Source of the DNA: JAVBQJ01 sp031549115
GTDB lineage: Bacteria; Verrucomicrobiota; Lentisphaeria; Victivallales; Victivallaceae
NCBI GenBank assembly: GCA_031549115.1
Contig: JAVBQJ010000117.1
Location: 1 to 35,443, forward strand
Direction: 5' to 3'
DNA: 35,443 bases
In this document: in pieces, positions 30,112 through 35,443 of the stretch
How the letters are laid out: every line of letters begins with the position of its first letter
Numbering within the stretch: the first letter of the stretch is position 1
Made by a program: the position numbers and the translations under genes
The notes under the pieces: model-generated
What the model was told of the DNA's origin: nothing
Database searches by the model: none
What the model saw: the letters and a program-made list of their open reading frames with translations, nothing else

Positions 30112-32613
30112 TTATTTGGTTTCGACAATATCAACTAAAATCCCGTTGCTATTAAAAAGCTTGACCGCAACCGCGCCGTCAAGCTGTCCGGCATTGAAAT
30201 CCGCCTCGCCGTCCACCAGCGGCAGCTCCGCCAAAATACCGCCGTCGGCGCCGCTCAGCGCCGCGCTCAGTCCCGGCATCGCGGCGGCCCTGACTTTGAT
30301 TCCGGCGGCGTCTTTTTCCACTTCGGCGACCTTGGGAAAGATAGCGATGCAGGCGACGTCGTCCGGCGCCAGCGTCAGGTTGAGTTTCCCGTTTTCCAGC
30401 ACCGCCTCGCGGTTATTGAGCATATCGAAGGCGTGGTCGGGCGCCTCCAGCATGGTCGCCAGATTCGGGCTGTAGCCGCCCAATGCGACCGCCAGCGCCG
30501 GTCCCTGAAATTCCGCGCCGGAGTTGTTGTAAAGGTGATAGAAGCTCTTGCCGTTGGCGCTGAAACGGTTGACGTAGATTCCCGTTGCCAGCGAGCGCAC
30601 CAATGGTTCACAGTCCACACTGGTGTAGACATCCGCATTCTGCTTGAAAATATGGAGAAAATTATTCGGCAGCGTGTGATGGAACGAACCGACCCCGTTC
30701 CAGAACTTTTTCCTGTGATTCGCATCCCGCCCGTAAAGGTTGATTTCAAATACTTTGCATTCGGGGAAGAAAAAGCGCTGCACATTGACTTCGAGGCCGT
30801 TGCGCAGCGTCTCCGGCTGCGGCGTCCCCCAACTGTCCATCAGGCTCAGGTCATAGCACAGCATTCCGTCCAGCGACGCCATCAGATAATCGTAGCCCTG
30901 GTGCTCGCACATCAGTACTTGTTGCGGATTGTCCTGATCCATTTGGGCGCGCAAACGCCGCACCATCATGCCCAGCGCTTTGTTCCACTCGGCCAGACCG
31001 CGCTCCTCGAAGGGGAAGTGGCGGTGCTCCAGCGAGAAGCAGGCGCCGTACGGATGCCCGACTTCGTCCAGCCGCAGCCCGTCCGCGCCGGTATCGCGCA
31101 TTACCCGGGCCAGCGCGTCGACCGCCCAATCCTGGACCGCCGGCAGATAGTGGCAGGGATTGATGGTTTCACCGTAATGGGTTTTCTTGCCGTCGAGCGA
31201 AACGAAGTTCCAGCGATCGCCGAATTGTTTGGCGGTTTCGTTGTTTTCGCCCAGCCGGAACGGGTCGGAGTAGAGCGTGACCAGACGCCCCGGCTGTTTG
31301 TTGGCGGCGATCGCCGCCCGCAGCGCGGCAATGCCGCCGAAGCGGTCGTTGTACCGGGCGTAATCGCTGCCGCAGCCCATGAATATCTTCTTGCCGGTCA
31401 CCGGGTCGTCGACCAGATAATCCTTGACCCCGGCGTAGGTTTGAGCGTCGAGTTGATCGAACGGCACGCCGAACGGCCCCAGCTCCGACCATTCCCACCA
31501 GCTGGTCAATTCGACCGCGTCCATGTGCGGCTGCCAGAAATTCTTCTGATAGCCGTCTTTGCCGTACAATGGATTGTCCGGCCAGCCGTTGATGCCGATC
31601 ATGAACTTGTCGCTCAGAGCCGACGGAAACGGACGCCACTGCCAGACCCGGTGCGCCCAGTCGCTGTAGCGGCGCATCGCGGTTTTCCAGTCCCCGGTGT
31701 GAACGCCGATGACCGCGGCGGGAGGCGCATACGATTCACCGGGCTTGCGGGTCCGCCGGAAGTATTCCAGCCCAAAGCTGCTGCCGGGTACCTCGGGCAG
31801 CGCGTTGCTGCTCCAGGTGTATTCCGGGCGGGTCACCGTACGCATATACGCATCGGTATTGCGGGCCGTCTCGCCGGCGATCTCCTTGCGCAAATTGATG
31901 TTTTTGTGAAAGCCCTCGCTGTCATCGCCGCGCAGATAGACGCCGCACCCCTTTCCGGGAGCGAAGATATCCACGAGCTGCCACAGCGCCTGGCTGTCGC
32001 CGTAACCGAAGCGCATCACCGCCGCCCGGGTGTCGATGATCCCGCCGCCCAGAGGGAAATAGTAGTAATCCAGCTCCGGTTCGTCCGCCAGCTGCAAGCC
32101 GCCGATCACCGGTACGGCGACCTTGAAATCCAGCGCTTTCCCGCCGGTATTTTTGAAATCGGCGCGGATGTGCATGCCCTCTTCGTCGATGGACAAGTCC
32201 AGCGTGACCGCCATGGGCAAAGCGGAATTTTCCAACCGCAGCCGGGCGCCGTTTTCGACGGCGGTCACCTCCCGGACGGCGAAATCCTTGTTGCCGTAAT
32301 AGCGCGTGTCATTGCTCTCCACCACAAAAATCGGCGACACGGCGCCCTGCTTGAGCATGTCGTCGTCCAGATATTCATTGAACAGGCGCGTCAGGGCGAG
32401 CCGGTCATTGCCGACGGTGAAAACCGCCTGAAGCTGCGCATTTTCCAGCACAATCTCACCATCCCGCACCGCCACGGCGGCTTCGCGTTCCGCCGCTCCC
32501 CGCACCGGGTCGGCCATCGGCGGCGCCATATCGGCATGAACCGCATGGAGTGTGTTTCCGGCCAAGCCGCCGGAGAAAATCACCAACAACACGAAAAATA
32601 CTTGTCTGAACAT
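30112..32613 (-). CDS. Secreted TIM-barrel glycoside hydrolase-like protein (DUF6259-like)
   Basis: First gene of the 12-kb minus-strand run. A signal peptide (MFRQVFFVLLVIFSGGLAGNTLHA) indicates export of the 833-residue protein. The N-terminal 290 residues are a beta-sandwich (IVLENAQLQAVFTVGNDRLALTRLFNE; LDLSIDEEGMHIRADFKNTGGKALDFKVAVPVI) as in GH36-like and related enzymes. The central barrel includes KFMIGINGWPDNP, ELTSWWEWSELGPFGVPFD, RLVTLYSDPFR, DTGADGLRLDEVGHPYG (a probable catalytic Asp/Glu on beta-4) and QQVLMCEHQGYDYLMASLDGMLCYDLSLMDSW. A C-terminal beta domain follows. The layout suggests an alpha-glycosidase-like enzyme, and the DUF6259 family name is from memory. The substrate is unknown. 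I found no convincing minus-strand promoter in the 272 bases upstream. Confidence 0.78.
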   Translation of the reverse strand: MFRQVFFVLLVIFSGGLAGNTLHAVHADMAPPMADPVRGAAEREAAVAVRDGEIVLENAQLQAVFTVGNDRLALTRLFNEYLDDDMLKQGAVSPIFVVESNDTRYYGNKDFAVREVTAVENGARLRLENSALPMAVTLDLSIDEEGMHIRADFKNTGGKALDFKVAVPVIGGLQLADEPELDYYYFPLGGGIIDTRAAVMRFGYGDSQALWQLVDIFAPGKGCGVYLRGDDSEGFHKNINLRKEIAGETARNTDAYMRTVTRPEYTWSSNALPEVPGSSFGLEYFRRTRKPGESYAPPAAVIGVHTGDWKTAMRRYSDWAHRVWQWRPFPSALSDKFMIGINGWPDNPLYGKDGYQKNFWQPHMDAVELTSWWEWSELGPFGVPFDQLDAQTYAGVKDYLVDDPVTGKKIFMGCGSDYARYNDRFGGIAALRAAIAANKQPGRLVTLYSDPFRLGENNETAKQFGDRWNFVSLDGKKTHYGETINPCHYLPAVQDWAVDALARVMRDTGADGLRLDEVGHPYGACFSLEHRHFPFEERGLAEWNKALGMMVRRLRAQMDQDNPQQVLMCEHQGYDYLMASLDGMLCYDLSLMDSWGTPQPETLRNGLEVNVQRFFFPECKVFEINLYGRDANHRKKFWNGVGSFHHTLPNNFLHIFKQNADVYTSVDCEPLVRSLATGIYVNRFSANGKSFYHLYNNSGAEFQGPALAVALGGYSPNLATMLEAPDHAFDMLNNREAVLENGKLNLTLAPDDVACIAIFPKVAEVEKDAAGIKVRAAAMPGLSAALSGADGGILAELPLVDGEADFNAGQLDGAVAVKLFNSNGILVDIVETK

Positions 32614-32677
32614 CCTTGCTAATCCCTTGATGTGCTTTTATTACCTGAAGATTATGACAAAAAATTGGAAGAGTGAT

Positions 32678-32706
32678 TTGACTTTTAACGGAGACGGTGA
32701 TACATT
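32678..32706 (+). promoter_or_regulatory. Possible plus-strand promoter with no known gene behind it
   Basis: TTGACT (32678-32683), a 17-base spacer and TACATT (32701-32706). It points into the 180 bases before the convergent end of the GntR-type gene. A 34-codon open frame starts nine bases after the -10 box (32715-32819, MFKVVVLTNNSISVKLFRIP at its start) without a ribosome site. Either a small RNA, a leaderless small protein, or chance. Confidence 0.35.
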
Positions 32707-32816
32707 ATCATTACATGTTTAAGGTAGTAGTATTGACCAACAACTCTATAAGTGTGAAACTTTTCCGCATTCCGAATCCTTTCTCTAACCTTGTTCTTCA
32801 TTGCAAGTCACGAATA

Positions 32817-32848
32817 TAAAAAAAGGAGCGACCCGTCGCCGGGATCCA
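32817..32848 (-). terminator. Probable terminator of the GntR-type regulator gene
   Basis: On the minus strand, GGATCCCG GCGA CGGGTC (with a bulged T) is followed by GCTCC and seven Ts. It lies about 40 bases after the gene's stop. The stem is short and imperfect. Confidence 0.5.
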
Positions 32849-32885
32849 CCACTGTTTCCTCTGCGCACAATTTGTGAAACGGCCG

Positions 32886-33965
32886 TCAATCCCGGTACAG
32901 AAGCTTTTCCTTCCCGGAAACCTGTTTGATCGGTTCGATGAGCTCCATCCCGAATGGCGGAGTCTCGCCTTTCAGATAATTCTGGATGTTGGCGAATACC
33001 CGTCGAATCTGTTTGCCCACCGGGTTTACATATTTGATGATCGGCACCGAAAACTGCGCCGCATCGCACCCCTGATTGGTATGACTGGCGATGATCAGAT
33101 CCTCAGGAATCCGCATACCTTGCGCAAATGCCGCCTGAATCATCCCGATCGTCATCAACGAGTCGCTGCTGATGACCCCCAAAGGACGCGCGTCGCAACT
33201 CGTCCACAACGCCGTCAACGCCTGGTACCCCCCCTCCTGGGAAACCGGAACCTGCCGGTACAGCGCCTGATCGCGCAGCTTTCCGATCCGCTTGAGTCCG
33301 TCGTAATATCCCCGTTTGGTCATATCCGGCGTACTCGACCACGCCATCGACACATTGGTGTCAAACAATGCGATTTCGCGGCAGCCGAGACGGTTCAACT
33401 CCAACACCGCGTCGTGGGTCATCCGGTAGCTGTTGAAGTTCAGCGAGTAGTTGAGTTCCTTGTAGTTATAGATTCCGATCGTATAGACCAGCCGGTCGCG
33501 AAACAGGGTTTCGTAATTCTGTGCGATGTACATGCTGCCGATGAACACCGCGTCAAACTCGTTCTGGTCCAGTTTGAGCTGAAACGAGCGGGCCGAAGCG
33601 GCGTCGACGACATTCGGAAACAATTCATACGACCAGTTCAACTCTATGCACTGCTGGTCGATCTCCTTGAGAATGATGTGCAGCGACGAATACGCCGAGG
33701 TACTGTAGGCGAAAACCCGGTCGAGCACGATCCCGATCCGGCAGCTCTTCTTCTCACAGACGAACACCCCTTTGCCGGGAATGCGCTGCACCAGGCCATA
33801 CTGCTCCAGGAACTCCATCGTCTTGCTGACCGTTGCAACCGTGGTTTTGTAGCGTTCCGCCAGCTTGACGATCGGCTCCAGCTGCTGTCCGGCACGCAAC
33901 GCACCGGAAACAATTTGGATTTTCAGCATCTCCGCCAATTCCCGGCTCTTACTTTTCGGCGCCAT
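32886..33965 (-). CDS. GntR-type transcriptional regulator with LacI-like sugar-sensing domain
   Basis: The 359-residue protein has an N-terminal GntR winged helix (SRELAEMLKIQIVSGALRAGQQLEPIVKLAERYKTTVATVSKTMEFLEQYGLVQRIPGKGVFV). A periplasmic-binding-protein domain as in LacI regulators follows (RIGIVLDRVFAYSTSAYSSLHIILKEI; FDAVFIGSMY; HDAVLELNRLGCREIALFD; VISSDSLMTIGMIQAAFAQGMRIPEDLIIAS). This is the AraR-like hybrid, usually a sugar-responsive repressor. The start is ATG 33965, right after CCCGAGGA; an ATG four bases upstream is out of frame. Its own promoter has two TCTAGAAT sites, so autorepression is likely. It lies beside the hydrolase run and is divergent from the aldo/keto reductase gene; regulation of either is plausible but not shown, because the same site was not found elsewhere in the window. 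Confidence 0.9.
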   Translation of the reverse strand: MAPKSKSRELAEMLKIQIVSGALRAGQQLEPIVKLAERYKTTVATVSKTMEFLEQYGLVQRIPGKGVFVCEKKSCRIGIVLDRVFAYSTSAYSSLHIILKEIDQQCIELNWSYELFPNVVDAASARSFQLKLDQNEFDAVFIGSMYIAQNYETLFRDRLVYTIGIYNYKELNYSLNFNSYRMTHDAVLELNRLGCREIALFDTNVSMAWSSTPDMTKRGYYDGLKRIGKLRDQALYRQVPVSQEGGYQALTALWTSCDARPLGVISSDSLMTIGMIQAAFAQGMRIPEDLIIASHTNQGCDAAQFSVPIIKYVNPVGKQIRRVFANIQNYLKGETPPFGMELIEPIKQVSGKEKLLYRD

Positions 33966-33989
33966 TCATTCCTCGGGTATCATGTTAAG

Positions 33990-34001
33990 GCATTCTAGAA
34001 T
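33990..34001. promoter_or_regulatory. Operator 1 of the GntR-type gene
   Basis: GCATTCTAGAAT contains the 10-bp palindrome ATTCTAGAAT. It lies just downstream of the probable transcription start of the regulator gene and is the inverted partner of operator 2 (34021-34032). Confidence 0.7.
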
Positions 34002-34011
34002 ACACATTACA

Positions 34012-34040
34012 ATTATAGCATATCTAGAATGCAAAGTCAA
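34012..34040 (-). promoter_or_regulatory. Promoter of the GntR-type regulator gene
   Basis: On the minus strand TTGACT (34040-34035), a 17-base spacer and a consensus TATAAT (34017-34012). It is followed by about 46 bases of leader to ATG 33965. Confidence 0.85.
34021..34032. promoter_or_regulatory. Operator 2 of the GntR-type gene
   Basis: TATCTAGAATGC lies inside the spacer between the -35 and -10 boxes of the regulator promoter. It shares TCTAGAATGC with the reverse complement of operator 1 (GCATTCTAGA); the two centres are about 30 bases apart, near three helical turns. Confidence 0.7.
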
Positions 34041-34135
34041 TACCCGAAAATGGGAAATCAAGAAAAATTTTGGCATTTTGCCTGTTGCGCATCTCTCCGG
34101 GAAAAACAAAAAAAGCTACTTTTTCCGAAAAATAT

Positions 34136-34163
34136 TTGACTTACAGCAACTGTAATGTATAAT
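34136..34163 (+). promoter_or_regulatory. Promoter of the aldo/keto reductase gene with an internal palindrome
   Basis: TTGACT (34136-34141), a 16-base spacer and a consensus TATAAT (34158-34163). TTACAGCAACTGTAA (34141-34155, 6-bp arms around CAA) occupies the spacer and could bind a repressor. The transcript would have a leader of about 27 bases. Confidence 0.78.
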
Positions 34164-34195
34164 GGGAAACACAACGCGAACGCGGAGGATTGCAG

Positions 34196-35344
34196 ATGAT
34201 CTATCGTACTTTGGGCCGAACCGGCATTCCGGTGAGCGCCATATCCCTCGGCTGTGAAGGTTTTTCCGGGAAAACAGCCGCGGAAGCACAGCAATTGATG
34301 GATTATGCCATTGACAACGGCATCAACTTCATCGATATTTACGCTTCCGATCCCATCCTGCGTTCGACCATCGGCGCGACATGGCGCGGACGGCGGAACG
34401 AATTCGTCATTCAGGGCCATGTCGGTTCGATCTGGAAAAACGGACAATATGAGCGCTCGCGAAACGTCGCGGACTCGGCCGCGGCCTTTGCGGATCTGCT
34501 GGAACGCCTCGAAACCGATTATATTGACGTCGGCATGATTCATTACAGCGATCAATTGGACGATTTCCATGCGATCTTCGACGGCGAATTCATCCAGTTC
34601 GTCCAGTCGCTGAAGGACACCGGGAAAATCCGTTCCATCGGTCTGTCGAGCCACAATCCGGTCATCGCCAAACTGGCGGTCGAAACCGGATGGATCGATG
34701 TCCTGATGTTTTCGGTCAATCCCTGCTATGACATGCAGCCGCCCGGTGAAGACGTGGAAGAGCTCTGGGCGGATGAGGTTTACGGCAAAAAATACCACAA
34801 CTTCGATCCCGAACGCGAAGCCCTCTATGCATTGTGCGCCCGTCAAAATGTCGCCGTCGACGTGATGAAAGTTTATGCCGGAGGCGATCTGCTCAAGGCC
34901 GACCAGTCGATGTTCGGACGCGCCATGACGCCGGTGCAGGCGCTGAATTACGCCCTGACCCGTCCCGCGGTGGCGGCGGTGATGGTCGGCTGCAGGAGCA
35001 TCGACGAAATCCGCCAGGCCCTTGCCTGGTGCGACGCGTCCGAAGAGGAAAAAGATTATTCGGAAGTATTGTCCGGCTTGGAGCGGTGTTCCTGGTCGGG
35101 TCATTGCATGTATTGCGGTCATTGCGCCCCGTGCCCGAAACGGATCAATGTTGCCGAAGTCAACAAATATCTGAATCTCGCCCTGGCGCAAACGCAAGTC
35201 CCGGAAACCGTGCGCGAACACTACAAGCTTTTGCCCCATCACGCATCGGAATGCATCGGCTGCGGCGCCTGTGAAAAACGTTGCCCTTTCCAGGTCCCGG
35301 TGCGGGAAAAAATGAAAGAAGCCGAGCGTGTTTTCGGCTTGTAG
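34196..35344 (+). CDS. Aldo/keto reductase with C-terminal [4Fe-4S] ferredoxin motifs
   Basis: Residues 1 to about 280 (of 382) form an aldo/keto reductase barrel: MIYRTLGRTGIPVSAISLGCEGF, AIDNGINFIDIYASDP, LERLETDYIDVGMIHYSD, LKDTGKIRSIGLSSHNP and AVMVGCRSIDEIRQAL. The C-terminus has two Cys clusters, CMYCGHCAPCPKRINV and CIGCGACEKRCPFQVP, which should hold [4Fe-4S] centres. Such fused proteins are common in anaerobes and may take electrons from ferredoxin; their substrates are mostly unknown. The usual AKR tyrosine of the catalytic tetrad is replaced or shifted: the IDIYASDP segment keeps a Tyr after Asp as in DTAxxYG. ATG 34196 follows GGAGG at seven bases, so I prefer it to an in-frame TTG two codons upstream. 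It is divergent from the GntR-type gene. Confidence 0.92.
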   Translation: MIYRTLGRTGIPVSAISLGCEGFSGKTAAEAQQLMDYAIDNGINFIDIYASDPILRSTIGATWRGRRNEFVIQGHVGSIWKNGQYERSRNVADSAAAFADLLERLETDYIDVGMIHYSDQLDDFHAIFDGEFIQFVQSLKDTGKIRSIGLSSHNPVIAKLAVETGWIDVLMFSVNPCYDMQPPGEDVEELWADEVYGKKYHNFDPEREALYALCARQNVAVDVMKVYAGGDLLKADQSMFGRAMTPVQALNYALTRPAVAAVMVGCRSIDEIRQALAWCDASEEEKDYSEVLSGLERCSWSGHCMYCGHCAPCPKRINVAEVNKYLNLALAQTQVPETVREHYKLLPHHASECIGCGACEKRCPFQVPVREKMKEAERVFGL

Positions 35345-35363
35345 ATTTTGATGGTTGATTGTG

Positions 35364-35395
35364 CGCCGCCGATGCGGCGGGTGGGGTGATTTTTT
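35364..35395 (+). terminator. Possible terminator of the aldo/keto reductase gene
   Basis: CGCCGC CGAT GCGGCG forms a stem 20 bases after the stop, followed after ten bases by TTTTTT (35390-35395). The gap before the T-run is long, so efficiency is uncertain. The stem is nearly identical to the first stem of the dispersed repeat. The remaining 48 bases of the window hold nothing I can assign. Confidence 0.4.
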
Positions 35396-35443
35396 GACGG
35401 TGTACACGGGGCCGCAGTGCGCCCCGGTTCACGCGGGGGCTCT

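Noticed and set aside
1..35443. CRISPR array, prophage or conjugative module
   Set aside because: No regularly spaced direct repeats, cas, capsid, integrase or transfer genes were seen.

Overview
The window looks like chromosomal DNA from a GC-rich, Gram-negative member of the PVC group, most likely a Victivallales/Lentisphaerota gut-type anaerobe related to Victivallis. This is inferred from gene content. The evidence is a prepilin with an [24 protein letters not shown] leader segment and a C-terminal H-x9-DG motif, a DUF4838-type secreted protein, a uroporphyrinogen-decarboxylase-like protein inside a glycoside hydrolase operon, LpxA (lipid A, so an outer membrane) and an NAD-linked [FeFe] hydrogenase. 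No species assignment can be proven from the sequence alone.

Layout. (1) 1-1662: nested insertion-sequence debris. A C-terminal scrap of an IS3-type transposase is followed by an ISL3-family element with recognisable terminal inverted repeats, an unusually long hairpin-rich leader and a transposase whose N-terminus is frameshifted and shortened. (2) 1771-1950, minus strand: tRNA-Val(CAC) with its own promoter and terminator. (3) 2002-10400, plus strand: housekeeping genes. These are pyrH-lpxA (overlapping), a TPR protein, a membrane-anchored protein with a repeated DDTRTRKT-type motif, and valS-dapA. Several units are preceded by clear promoters with a TATATT -10 box, and two end in strong terminators. 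(4) 10417-14578, minus strand: hydC-hydB-hydA, a trimeric, probably electron-bifurcating [FeFe] hydrogenase. (5) 14758-16092, plus strand: two membrane proteins of unknown function. (6) 16083-20063: a LacI-type regulator divergent from an HlyD / FUSC-like / MarR efflux operon, with an 18-bp palindrome over the efflux promoter. (7) 20192-32613, minus strand: a 12-kb run of genes for glycan breakdown. In transcription order these are a secreted TIM-barrel hydrolase, a prepilin, a DUF4838 protein, a UroD-like protein, a GH130-like enzyme, an ADP-ribosylglycohydrolase-fold protein with beta-rich C-terminal domains, and a GH106-like enzyme. (8) 32886-35344: a GntR/LacI-hybrid regulator divergent from an aldo/keto reductase carrying two [4Fe-4S] motifs.

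How it fits together. The right half reads as a saccharide utilisation locus: exported enzymes attack a polymer, and cytoplasmic GH130/GH106-like enzymes process the products. The GntR-type regulator beside it may sense a sugar and clearly has the sequence layout for autorepression. The hydrogenase would dispose of fermentation electrons as H2.

The most unusual non-coding signals are a dispersed repeat directly after two of the minus-strand hydrolase-locus genes, with a 15-bp stem that shows a compensatory base-pair change between copies; paired operators in the GntR promoter; palindromes in the aldo/keto reductase and efflux promoters; and a transposase start codon buried in a 12-bp stem. 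No CRISPR array, rRNA, phage module or origin was seen.
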